DNA of 7,362 nt from DATARH01 sp035507475 (GCA_035507475.1 DATJOB010000197.1:1-7362); one strand, 5' to 3'; shown: positions 1 through 6,007, numbered from the stretch's first letter. The notes: generated by a model not told the origin, from the sequence alone. Numbers and translations: made by a program.

Positions 1-531
1 CGCACCCTCGAGATCGGCGCCGGGCTCGGCGGCCATCTCGCCTACGAGAACCTCGAGCGCCAGGAGTATTACGCGCTGGAGCTGCGCCCGGCGATGGCCG
101 AGCGCCTCGCCGAGCGCTTCCCGCAATGTCGCGCGCTGGTCGGCGATTGCCAGGTGCGGCTGCCGTTTGACGACCGCTTCTTCGACCGGGTGCTGGCGAT
201 CCACGTCCTCGAGCACCTGCCGAACCTGCCGGCCGCGCTCGCCGAGGTGCATCGCGTGCTGCGCCCCGACGGGCGCTTTGCGGTGGTGATCCCCTGCGAA
301 GGCGGCTTCGCCTATGCGCTGGCGCGCAACGTCTCGGCGCGGCGGGTGTTCGAGCGGCGCTTCAACCAGCCTTACGACTGGCTGATCCGCTCGGAGCACG
401 TCAACGTGCCGGGCGAGATCGCCGAGGAACTCGACCGCCGGTTCGTCGTCGCGCATCGCCGCTTTTTTCCGCTCGGGCTGCCGCTCGTCGACCTCAATCT
501 CTGCATCGGGCTGACGCTGCGTCCGCGCTGA
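1..531 (+). CDS. Class I SAM-dependent methyltransferase, 5'-truncated by window edge
   Basis: The reading frame is open from base 1 to a TGA at 529-531, giving 176 visible residues; the start lies upstream. The first residues form the glycine-rich SAM-binding motif I (LEIGAGLGGH). An acidic residue follows at the end of the second strand (YYALELRP), then GDCQVRLPF as motif II, the VLAIHVLEHLPN segment, and LRPDGRFAVVIP. This order is that of the Methyltransf_11/25 Rossmann fold. Only the N-terminal helix region, perhaps 30-60 residues, should be missing, because family members are usually 200-250 residues. The C-terminal half (residues about 100-176, with a run of Arg/Phe/Tyr) is less conserved and would set substrate choice. 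The acceptor is not identifiable: such proteins modify lipids, quinones, sugars or small metabolites. The gene is convergent with the small gene at 545-751, with 13 bases between them. The fold is certain; the substrate is unknown. Confidence 0.9.
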   Translation, partial: RTLEIGAGLGGHLAYENLERQEYYALELRPAMAERLAERFPQCRALVGDCQVRLPFDDRFFDRVLAIHVLEHLPNLPAALAEVHRVLRPDGRFAVVIPCEGGFAYALARNVSARRVFERRFNQPYDWLIRSEHVNVPGEIAEELDRRFVVAHRRFFPLGLPLVDLNLCIGLTLRPR

Positions 532-544
532 GGCCCACGGCGCG

Positions 545-751
545 CTAGGCGTCGCCGAATTCGGCCTCGAACAATCGGGCGTCCCCCTCGCTGCGGAAGC
601 TCAGCTCGAAACTCATGTCCGGGCGCGACCGGAACCCGGTCAGCACGATCTGTCGCCCATCGAGCCACATGCGCATTCGGTTCATTATTTGCGCGTAGGA
701 AAGATCATCTGGTTTTCTTATAACAACCGTAAGAGCAGATAACATCGCCAT
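545..751 (-). CDS. Small conserved-type hypothetical protein (68 aa)
   Basis: This is a 68-residue frame ending in TAG at 545-547. I do not recognise a named family with certainty. The composition looks like a real small soluble protein: an N-terminal hydrophobic strand (LTVVIRKP), a helix containing MNRMRMWLDG, then alternating strand-like segments (QIVLTGFRS, MSFELSFRS) and a C-terminal helix (GDARLFEAEF). The pattern of a helix with a WLD motif, then F-x-I/L-x-F-x-S-E-x-x-A-x-x-F, recalls short uncharacterised proteins common in Rhizobiales; this is recall and was not searched. ATG codons at 751 and 745 are both possible and neither has a clear SD. There is no signal peptide or membrane segment. 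The first half has low GC, unlike the rest of the window. The gene is probably monocistronic and divergent from the plus-strand gene at 940. Confidence 0.6.
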   Translation of the reverse strand: MAMLSALTVVIRKPDDLSYAQIMNRMRMWLDGRQIVLTGFRSRPDMSFELSFRSEGDARLFEAEFGDA

Positions 752-800
752 ATTCGCGCAATACGCAAATTTTCTTTTGGCCTTGAGAGAAAAGCAAGAT
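681..800. other. AT-rich island spanning the start of the 68-aa gene and its upstream region
   Basis: A hand count gives 46 G/C in 120 bases (about 38%), clearly below the flanking DNA, which is well above 60% by eye. The island covers the first 70 bases of the minus-strand small gene and about 50 bases upstream of it, with T-rich and A-rich runs at 768-778 and 787-799. It is the natural place for the promoter of that gene. I see only weak -35/-10 matches, so no promoter is assigned. An alternative reading is the edge of a transferred segment. Confidence 0.5.
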
Positions 801-939
801 GTCGTACCGGCCGATTATTTGCAAGCGCGGCGGTTGCAGGAGACGGCGGCCGACCGTCTTTTCCTTTGCCGAGCGAGGGATGAATGCCGGCCGAGCGGCC
901 TATCCTGTACCAGGGGAGCTTCCGCGGAACCAAGCGGCC
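752..939. other. Divergent intergenic region, 188 bp, no gene assigned
   Basis: This spacer lies between the starts of the two divergent small genes. Open frames cross it on the plus strand: one begins with ATG at 799 and is in frame with the gene at 940. However, third-codon positions in 799-939 show no G/C preference, while those after 940 are strongly G/C, so the stretch is read as non-coding leader. The part nearest 752 is AT-rich. I see no convincing terminator, RNA gene or strong promoter match. Confidence 0.45.
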
Positions 940-1164
940 ATGTCCTGGATCGTTCATATCCGCGACGACGCAAGGCGCCGGCAGGTCACGGTTCACGACC
1001 TCTATGCCGCGCTCTCGATCGCCTGGCCGCTGTTATGCGCCGGCCGTGGCGTCGAAGCCATCGAGGGCCCCGACGGGCTGTGGATGGGCGCGGCCACGAT
1101 CCGCTCGATGGCGGGGCGGCTCGACCTCGACGAGTTTGAGGCGACTTCCGCGGCACGCTGCTGA
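940..1164 (+). CDS. Small hypothetical protein (74 aa)
   Basis: A frame from ATG 940 to TGA 1162-1164 encodes 74 residues beginning MSWIVHIRDD. Codons have strong third-position G/C bias from this ATG onward, which supports coding and this start. In-frame ATGs at 799 and 880 would lengthen the protein, but the added part is Arg/Cys-rich and lacks the bias; an AGGGGAG-like purine run at about 912-918 is too far from 940 to settle the start. The protein is soluble and predicted as a strand (WIVHI), a basic turn (RRRQVTV), a helix (HDLYAALSIAWPLLCAG), a strand-turn around EGPDGLWMG, and an acidic C-terminal helix (MAGRLDLDEFEA). No catalytic motif or known domain is recognised. It converges on the liv operon, with the 15-bp repeat array just past its stop. 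Confidence 0.5.
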   Translation: MSWIVHIRDDARRRQVTVHDLYAALSIAWPLLCAGRGVEAIEGPDGLWMGAATIRSMAGRLDLDEFEATSAARC

Positions 1165-1173
1165 TCGCCCGCC

Positions 1174-1233
1174 CGGTCGTCGCCCCTGCGGTCGTCGCCC
1201 CTGCGGTCGTCGCCCCTGCCGTCGGCGCCCCTG
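1174..1233. repeat. 15-bp tandem repeat (minisatellite), 4 copies
   Basis: The unit CGGTCGTCGCCCCTG occurs three times without change (1174-1188, 1189-1203, 1204-1218). A fourth copy at 1219-1233 has two substitutions (CCGTCGGCGCCCCTG). The array occupies most of the 87-bp spacer between the stop of the 940-1164 gene and the stop of the livG-livF gene, so it lies outside both coding regions. The three perfect copies suggest recent slippage expansion. Any function is unknown; a copy-number polymorphism is likely. Confidence 0.95.
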
Positions 1234-1241
1234 GGGGCACC
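1224..1241 (-). terminator. GC hairpin downstream of the liv operon, weak terminator candidate
   Basis: On the minus strand the RNA could pair GGUGCCC with GGGCGCC around a CCAG loop, a seven-pair stem including one G-U wobble. It starts about 10 bases after the livG-livF stop. No U-tract follows, so this is not a classical intrinsic terminator. It could protect the 3' end, or termination could be Rho-dependent. It partly overlaps the last copy of the 15-bp repeat. Confidence 0.25.
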
Positions 1242-1251
1242 GCGTCCAGCG

Positions 1252-2781
1252 TCAAAGATATCCTGCGCCCATCTCGGCGGCGAAGCGCGCGGCGTCGCCT
1301 TCCCAGACGATGCGCGCGTGTTCGAGAAGGTAGATGCGATCGGCGTGCGGCAGGGCGAACGTCACGTTCTGCTCGCCGAGCAGCACGGTGACGTTGGTGG
1401 TGTCGCGCAGCTGCCTGAGCGCGTTGGAGAGCTGCTCGAGGATCACCGGCGCCAGTCCCAGCGTGGGCTCGTCGAGGATCAGCAATTTGGGCTGCATCAT
1501 CAGCGCCCGGCCGATCGCCAGCATCTGCTGCTCGCCGCCGGACAGCGTGCGCGCGCGTTGCCTGGCGCGTTCGCGCAGGATCGGGAACAAGTCGAGCAGC
1601 CATTCGCCCTGCCGCCGCTGCTCTTGCCGGGTCAGGTGCTGGCCGCCGAGGTCGAGATTCTCCTGGACCGTGAGGTCGGCGAACAGTTCGCGGGTCTCGG
1701 GGCAATGCACGATGCCGCCGCGCGCGATCGCGGCGGCGCTGCGGCCGGCCAGCGGCGCGCCCTGCCAGCGAATCTCGCCGCCATAGGGAACGAGGGCCGA
1801 GATCGCGTTGAACAGGGTCGTCTTGCCGGCGCCGTTGAGACCGACGACCGAGACGAACTCGCCGGCGCGTACGCGCAGCGAGACCTTCTGCAGCGCCTGC
1901 GCCTTGCCGTAGAGCACGTCGAGATCGCGGATGTCGAGCAAAGGCTCGCCGGCGACGTCGGCGAATTCGGGGCGGGCATGGGTCTCGATCTCGCCGCCGA
2001 GATAGACGCGGCGCACCGTCGGGTCGCGCATGACCTCCTCGGCGCTGCCCTCGGCGATGCGCTCGCCGAGATACATCGCGAGAATGCGATCGACGAGGCG
2101 CGCCACGCTCTTGACGTTGTGATCGACCAGCAGCACCGCCCGGCCCTCGCGGCGGAACTGGTCGATCAGCTCGGAGAAAGCGGCGGTCTCGCCTTGTGTC
2201 AATCCGGCGAAAGGCTCGTCGATCAGCACCACCTTGGGGTCGCGCGCCAGGGCCTTGGCCATCTCCAGCCGACGCAGGTCGGCGAAGGGCAGCGTCGGCG
2301 GCCGCCGGTGGAGCACCGCGCCCAGACCGACCCGCTCGGCGATGGCGCGGGCGCGTTCCTCGACATGCGGCTGGACCGCGAGCTGGAACAGCGAGTCGGG
2401 CAGCAAGGCGAGCTTGATATTTTCGAGCACCGTCTGGCGGTTCAGCGGGCGCGAATGCTGGAAGACGATGCCGATGCCCAGCCGCGCGATGCGATGCGTC
2501 GGCCGGCCGGCGATCTCGGCGCCTTCGAGGCGGATGCTGCCCGCGTTGGGCCGCTCGATGCCCATGATGAGGCGCATCACGGTCGACTTGCCCGAACCGT
2601 TGGGCCCGATGAGCCCGAGGATCTCGCCGCCGCGGACCGAGAGGCTGATATCCTTCGCCGCGACGAGCCCGCCAAAGCGCTTGGTAAGCCCGGTCACCTC
2701 CAGAAGAGGGGGCACTTCAAGAAGAGGGGGCGCTTCGAGAAGAGGGGGCGCTTCTAGCCGCGGCGGGCCGGCGTCGCTCAC
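1252..2781 (-). CDS. livG-livF: Fused HAAT-family ABC transporter ATPase (LivG-LivF in one polypeptide, 509 aa)
   Basis: This cytoplasmic ATPase powers the LivH/LivM permease. GTG at 2779-2781 overlaps the livM stop by four bases (GTGA), with a purine-rich GGGAAGAG just upstream; the frame ends at TGA 1252-1254. Residues 1-28 are a Pro/Leu/Glu repeat tail. Residues 29-263 are a LivG-type domain: Walker A GPNGSGKST at 59-67, Q-loop Gln108, degenerate signature LPFADLRR at 164-171, Walker B VVLIDEP at 184-190, and DHN at 220-222 in the H-loop region. A linker of about 16 residues (264-279) joins a LivF-type domain at 280-509: Walker A GLNGAGKTT at 314-322, canonical signature LSGGEQQ at 413-419, Walker B LLILDEP at 433-439, and the LivF-style EQN at 470-472. 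No stop codon, ATG or GTG separates the halves; the only TTG is at residue 281 and has no SD. LivG and LivF are normally two proteins of about 250 and 235 residues. The transported substrate is unknown. Confidence 0.9.
   Translation of the reverse strand: MSDAGPPRLEAPPLLEAPPLLEVPPLLEVTGLTKRFGGLVAAKDISLSVRGGEILGLIGPNGSGKSTVMRLIMGIERPNAGSIRLEGAEIAGRPTHRIARLGIGIVFQHSRPLNRQTVLENIKLALLPDSLFQLAVQPHVEERARAIAERVGLGAVLHRRPPTLPFADLRRLEMAKALARDPKVVLIDEPFAGLTQGETAAFSELIDQFRREGRAVLLVDHNVKSVARLVDRILAMYLGERIAEGSAEEVMRDPTVRRVYLGGEIETHARPEFADVAGEPLLDIRDLDVLYGKAQALQKVSLRVRAGEFVSVVGLNGAGKTTLFNAISALVPYGGEIRWQGAPLAGRSAAAIARGGIVHCPETRELFADLTVQENLDLGGQHLTRQEQRRQGEWLLDLFPILRERARQRARTLSGGEQQMLAIGRALMMQPKLLILDEPTLGLAPVILEQLSNALRQLRDTTNVTVLLGEQNVTFALPHADRIYLLEHARIVWEGDAARFAAEMGAGYL
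2695..2754 (-). repeat. 18-bp tandem repeat encoding LEAPPL hexapeptides in the LivG-LivF N-terminus
   Basis: On the minus strand the unit GAAGCGCCCCCTCTTCTC occurs at 2737-2754. A second copy differing in its last base is at 2719-2736, and a third with two changes is at 2701-2718; GAGGTG at 2695-2700 begins a fourth register. It keeps frame and encodes LEAPPL, LEAPPL, LEVPPL and then LEVTGL, where the normal LivG fold begins. The array therefore looks like slippage duplication of the very start of the ATPase domain. Confidence 0.95.
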
Positions 2782-3701
2782 CGCTCTTCCCGCGGCCGCA
2801 GCACGTAGCCGAGCACGCCGTCCGGCCAGAACAGGATGACGAGCAGCGCCACGCCCGATACGACAAAGGTGTTGAGCTGGCCGATCGGGCGCAGCAGCTC
2901 GTCGAACAGCACCAGAAAGATCGAGCCGAGAACGCCGCCGAGGATCGTGCGGCGCCCGCCGAACACGACCGCGATGATGATCTGCACCGCGATCGACAGG
3001 TCGACCATCTGATCGACCGAGACCGTTCCCTGGTAGAAGGTCAGCATCGCGCCAGCGAGCCCCGAGAACAGCGCGCTGACCGCAAACGCCGCGACCTTGT
3101 GCTTCGTGACGTTGAAGCCGAGCGCGCGGGCCTCGATCCGGTCTTGCCCCGTCGCCTGCAGGATGAGCCCAAGCGCCGAGCGCGACAGGCCGAAGAGCAC
3201 GACGCCGGCGATCACCAGGAAGCCGAATGCGTACCAGTAGTTGACGGCGGCGCTGACCGACAGCACGTCGGGCACCATCATGCCGATCTCGCCGCCGGTC
3301 TGGGCCGCGAAGATCACGATGAAATCGAGCAGCAACAGCACCGCGACGAGTGTCACGAGCCCGAAATACGGGCCGCGCAGGCGCAGCGCCGGCACCGCCA
3401 GCGCGACCCCGCCGATCACCGCGATCGCCGCGCCGCCCAGGATGCAGAGCGGCAGCGGCCATCCGGCGTTGTTGAGCAGCCCCGCGCCATAGGCCCCGAG
3501 CCCGATCAGAAAGGTCGGGCCGAAATTGACCTCGCCGGCAAAGCCGAACAGGAGGTCCCACGACATCGCGAAGACGCCGAAATAATAGGCGACCGTGAAG
3601 ATGCCGAGGTAATAGGCGCCAAGCCACAGCGGCGCCGCGCCGCCGGCCAGCAACAGCGCCAACAGCACCAGCGGCAGCGGCGAGCGCAGGATTTTCGGCA
3701 T
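2778..3701 (-). CDS. livM: HAAT-family ABC transporter permease, LivM type (307 aa)
   Basis: This inner-membrane permease pairs with LivH to form the translocation path of a branched-chain amino acid/amide-type importer. ATG 3701 lies 12 bases after the livH stop; TAG-GGG just upstream is only a weak SD. About nine or ten hydrophobic segments are visible, roughly residues 8-30, 33-55, 62-78, 84-106, 114-134, 155-173, 203-223, 236-270 and 277-294. Family landmarks appear in order: WDLLFGFAGEVNFG (48-61), LRLRGPYFGLVTL (106-118), the cytoplasmic coupling-loop stretch ATGQDRIEARALGFNVTKHK (183-202), FGGRRTILGG (247-256), and the C-terminal FWPDGVLGYVLRP. The length is normal for LivM. In many LivM proteins the first landmark reads more like GYAGQLSLGHAAFFGIGAY; here it is EVNFGPTFLIGLGAY, which may mark a substrate subgroup. 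The stop overlaps the ATPase start, implying translational coupling. Confidence 0.93.
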   Translation of the reverse strand: MPKILRSPLPLVLLALLLAGGAAPLWLGAYYLGIFTVAYYFGVFAMSWDLLFGFAGEVNFGPTFLIGLGAYGAGLLNNAGWPLPLCILGGAAIAVIGGVALAVPALRLRGPYFGLVTLVAVLLLLDFIVIFAAQTGGEIGMMVPDVLSVSAAVNYWYAFGFLVIAGVVLFGLSRSALGLILQATGQDRIEARALGFNVTKHKVAAFAVSALFSGLAGAMLTFYQGTVSVDQMVDLSIAVQIIIAVVFGGRRTILGGVLGSIFLVLFDELLRPIGQLNTFVVSGVALLVILFWPDGVLGYVLRPREER

Positions 3702-3713
3702 CGCCCGGCGCCC

Positions 3714-4589
3714 CTATCGCCGGCCGAGCAGGCCCTGCGGCCGCAGGTAGACGACGATGACGAGGATGAGCAGCGCCGGGATCGGCCGCAGCGTCGGCGC
3801 GATCAGATAGGCGGTTATCGTCTCGGCATAGCCGACGATATAGGCCGCGATCAGCGAGCCGGGGACGCTGCCGAGGCCGCCCAGGATGACGATCGTGAAG
3901 GCGCTGGCGGTGAGCGCTCCGGCATTGTCGGCGCTCGCCCCGAGAAACGAGGCGAGCAGGACCCCGGCCAAGCCGGCGAGGACGCCGTAGATCGTCCAGA
4001 CCACCAGATAGATATGCGACAGCTCGAAGCCGAGCAGCGTCAGGGCACGCGGGTTGATCGAGGCGGCGAGGATCTGCTTGCCGATACGGGTGCGGTTGAC
4101 GAGGAGCGACAGCAGGCCGATGACCGACCAGCACAACACCGCGATCAGCACCTCGTTCTGCGGCACACGGACGCCGCCGATCCGCAGGACGCCGGGCAGC
4201 AGAGGCTGCATCGTGACCGGGTTGTTGCTGAACAGATAGTCGAGCCCCACCTGCAGCATGATCCCCCAGAGGAGCGTGCTGGTGAGGATGAAGATCTCCT
4301 CCTCGACCGCCGGGATCGCCCGCGAGCGCTGAACCGGCCGGATCACCGCGTAATAGGTGACGAACGACGCGACGACGCCGGCAAGCAGCCCGGCCGCTGC
4401 CCCGCCGTAAGGGCCGGCGCCGAAATCGGCGGCCATCCACCACCCGACCAGCGCGGCGATGACCATGATCCCGCCATGCGCGAGGTTGAGGACGCCGCAG
4501 ACCCCGAACATCATCGTGAAGCCGACGGCGCCGAGACCGTAAAGCGCACTGATCGCGAAGCCGTCGATGAGAATCTGGAGCGCGAGCAC
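3714..4589 (-). CDS. livH: HAAT-family ABC transporter permease, LivH type (291 aa)
   Basis: This is the first permease subunit of the importer, in the inner membrane. The start is GTG 4589, six bases after the binding-protein stop, with no recognisable SD, so it is probably translated by coupling. This start is preferred because the N-terminus then matches the family (a short polar/hydrophobic lead, then ALYGLGAVGF). Hydrophobic segments lie near residues 7-30, 36-55, 62-82, 98-116, 147-165, 190-216, 228-255 and 265-282. Landmarks are LNLAHGGIMV at 34-43, the coupling-loop region SINPRALTLLGFELSH at 177-192, VILGGLGSVPGSL at 234-246, and the typical C-terminal YLRPQGLLGRR. The length is standard. 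It sits between the binding protein and livM in the canonical order. Substrate specificity cannot be inferred from it. Confidence 0.93.
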   Translation of the reverse strand: MLALQILIDGFAISALYGLGAVGFTMMFGVCGVLNLAHGGIMVIAALVGWWMAADFGAGPYGGAAAGLLAGVVASFVTYYAVIRPVQRSRAIPAVEEEIFILTSTLLWGIMLQVGLDYLFSNNPVTMQPLLPGVLRIGGVRVPQNEVLIAVLCWSVIGLLSLLVNRTRIGKQILAASINPRALTLLGFELSHIYLVVWTIYGVLAGLAGVLLASFLGASADNAGALTASAFTIVILGGLGSVPGSLIAAYIVGYAETITAYLIAPTLRPIPALLILVIVVYLRPQGLLGRR

Positions 4590-4595
4590 CGAGGC

Positions 4596-5858
4596 TTATT
4601 TCGCCGCGTGTTGCTCCGGCAGCTTGACGAAGTCAGGGAATTTCAACGGGTTCGCGCACTTGTCGCGCGGCCAGATGCAGACCTGCTTGCCGTCCTGCCA
4701 CTGCATGAACGTGCCGGTGACGAAGCCCTTTCCGTACTTCATCGCATGCGTATAGGTGTCGTCGCGGCCATAGAAAGCGACCGTGCCGAGCGTCCCCTCC
4801 ATGCTGGTCTTCTCCATCTCGGCCACGACCTTGTCGGGGTCGGTCGAGCCGGCCCGCTGCATCGCCTCGGCAAGGGCGCGGACATTGTCGTAGGAGGTGA
4901 AGCCGGTGAAGGCCGGGAACTTGCCGGTCGCCTTGATGAACTCCTCGGCGATCGGGATCGTCCGCGAGGTCAACGCGACCCCGGGCACGGCCCCGGTCTG
5001 GGTGATGATGCCGTCGGCCGCACCGTTGGTGGTTTTCCAGAACTCGGGGTTGGTGGCCTGACCGCTATTGCCGCCCATCGGGATCGGCACGTGCTGGTCG
5101 TGCCACTGCACGGTCGGCTGTACCCCGACATGCGCGATGCCGGTGATGATCACGTCGGGGTGGGCGGCCTCGATCTTGTTGAAGATCGGCGTGAAATCGG
5201 TTGTGTCGGGGTTGAAGCGGACATGGTCGACGACCTGGAGCCCGGCCTTGGGCAGGCAATCCGCCTGGGCCGCATCGAGCGGCGTCGTCCAGTCGGCGTC
5301 CTCGCTCATCATCGCTGCGCTCTTCATGTGCAGCATGCCGACGAACAGGTCTTTCGAGGAATCGCAGACCGCCTGGCCGAGAATCGGCGCGGGCAGCCAG
5401 CCCTCGAACACGTATTTGAACTTGTCGTAGTTGTCGTGGACCTGCTTGGTGATCAGGTTGGATGCCGCCGCGGCCGTGATCGTCGGCATCTTGAGCCGCG
5501 CCGCCCACGGCTCGAGCGCCAGGTAGACCTCGCTGATGAAGGTCGTGTCGACCGCGCTGACATGGTCCTCCTGGACCGCCCGCTGATAGGCGCGCACCGC
5601 GTCGGCGGCCGAGGAATGATCGTCGTAGACCACCAGTTCGAGCTGGCGCCCGTTGACGCCGCCATGCGCATTGATGTCGGCGACGGCAAGCTTGGCGCCG
5701 TCGATGATCGATTTGCCGAGCAGCGCCGATTCCTCGGCGATGACACCGATCTTGATCGGCGTCTGGTCGGCGGCGCCGGCCGGCCGCGCCGCGGTCAGCA
5801 GCGCGGCAAGCCCGAGGAGGGGCACGGCGGCTTTCCGCCATGGCGTTCCGAAGGTCAT
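4596..5858 (-). CDS. Periplasmic substrate-binding protein of a HAAT-type ABC transporter (420 aa)
   Basis: This type I periplasmic binding protein (Peripla_BP_6 / LivJ-like) captures the ligand and delivers it to LivH/LivM. ATG 5858 is chosen because GGAGGA lies six bases upstream (5865-5870) and a signal peptide follows directly: WRK, a hydrophobic core near residues 10-24, and a likely cleavage after AGA at residues 27-29. The longer open frame upstream has no such features. The mature protein begins with the family strand IKIGVIAEES, followed by GAKLAVADINAHGGVNGRQLELVVYD in two adjoining parts (54-78) and a late G-F-T-S-Y-D-N-V-R-A-L hinge-side segment. Four cysteines (165, 201, 394, 401) are visible; the last two, in CIWPRDKC, could form an extracytoplasmic disulfide. 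Ligands of this family include amino acids, amides, urea and aromatic or short-chain acids; none can be singled out here. It is the first gene of the operon. Confidence 0.92.
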   Translation of the reverse strand: MTFGTPWRKAAVPLLGLAALLTAARPAGAADQTPIKIGVIAEESALLGKSIIDGAKLAVADINAHGGVNGRQLELVVYDDHSSAADAVRAYQRAVQEDHVSAVDTTFISEVYLALEPWAARLKMPTITAAAASNLITKQVHDNYDKFKYVFEGWLPAPILGQAVCDSSKDLFVGMLHMKSAAMMSEDADWTTPLDAAQADCLPKAGLQVVDHVRFNPDTTDFTPIFNKIEAAHPDVIITGIAHVGVQPTVQWHDQHVPIPMGGNSGQATNPEFWKTTNGAADGIITQTGAVPGVALTSRTIPIAEEFIKATGKFPAFTGFTSYDNVRALAEAMQRAGSTDPDKVVAEMEKTSMEGTLGTVAFYGRDDTYTHAMKYGKGFVTGTFMQWQDGKQVCIWPRDKCANPLKFPDFVKLPEQHAAK

Positions 5859-5864
5859 GTCGGG

Positions 5865-5870
5865 TCCTCC
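5865..5870 (-). promoter_or_regulatory. Shine-Dalgarno of the binding-protein gene
   Basis: The minus strand reads GGAGGA, then six bases, then ATG 5858. It is the strongest SD in the window. It fixes the binding-protein start at 5858 rather than at the ATG 129 bases further upstream in the same frame. Confidence 0.85.
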
Positions 5871-5894
5871 CTGCGCGATCTTGAACAAGGCGCG

Positions 5895-5923
5895 ACAATG
5901 AAAGCACGGCAAATGCTTGTCAA
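5895..5923 (-). promoter_or_regulatory. Candidate sigma70-type promoter of the liv operon
   Basis: On the minus strand an exact TTGACA (-35; plus-strand 5918-5923) is followed by a 17-base spacer and CATTGT (-10; 5895-5900, three of six consensus bases). Transcription would start near 5888, leaving a leader of about 30 bases that includes the SD. The position and spacer length are ideal, but the -10 is poor, which is expected of a promoter needing an activator or showing low basal activity. Confidence 0.5.
5902..5918. promoter_or_regulatory. Inverted repeat in the promoter spacer, candidate operator
   Basis: The plus strand reads AAGCA, seven bases, TGCTT: perfect five-base arms centred about 12 bases apart. 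The repeat fills almost exactly the gap between the proposed -10 and -35 of the liv promoter, where a bound repressor or a MerR-type activator would act. The arms are short, so chance is possible. No regulator gene is visible in the window. Confidence 0.35.
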
Positions 5924-6007
5924 TTTCGCGCGCCTCATATCTCCTGCCGCGCTCATTTTGCCGCAACGCCCGTCGCTTTGACGCCACCCGACCGACGCAC
6001 GGTAACC

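Noticed and set aside
684..822. The nine-mer ATTATTTGC repeated at 684-692 and 814-822
   Set aside because: Both lie in or near AT-rich sequence with no shared flanks; two short matches in such DNA are probably chance.
1174..1233. CRISPR array
   Set aside because: The 15-bp units are directly adjacent with no spacers, and no cas genes are present; this is a simple tandem repeat.
986..1705. Minus-strand frame whose translation contains AGATT repeats
   Set aside because: The repeat is only the 15-bp minisatellite read in frame. The rest is Arg/Pro-rich and overlaps the ATPase gene in the wrong frame.
1318..2757. A 479-residue plus-strand open frame opposite the ATPase gene
   Set aside because: It is the codon-position mirror of the minus-strand ATPase, with no motifs. 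Its C-terminal KKRGRFEK repeats are just the antisense reading of the 18-bp tandem repeat.
2782..4443. Upstream extension of the minus-strand ATPase frame, giving a 1063-residue protein
   Set aside because: This part runs antisense-free but out of frame through livM and livH. It is Arg/Ala/Pro-rich and has no domain signals, whereas the overlapping permease frames are full-length and canonical. The real ATPase start is GTG 2781.
3099..5981. A 960-residue plus-strand open frame opposite the transporter genes
   Set aside because: It is a GC-rich antisense shadow with highly charged, low-complexity composition (Arg/Asp/Glu/His/Gln) and no recognisable domain. It is fully opposite four well-supported genes.
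5859..5987. N-terminal extension of the binding protein to the ATG at 5987
   Set aside because: It has no SD or signal peptide at that start, while ATG 5858 has GGAGGA at ideal spacing and is followed at once by a typical signal peptide.
5978..6007. TTGACG with a following GGTAAC-like hexamer as a promoter for the CoA-transferase gene
   Set aside because: The -10 would abut the ATG and there is no SD. A leaderless transcript is possible, but the match is too weak to annotate.
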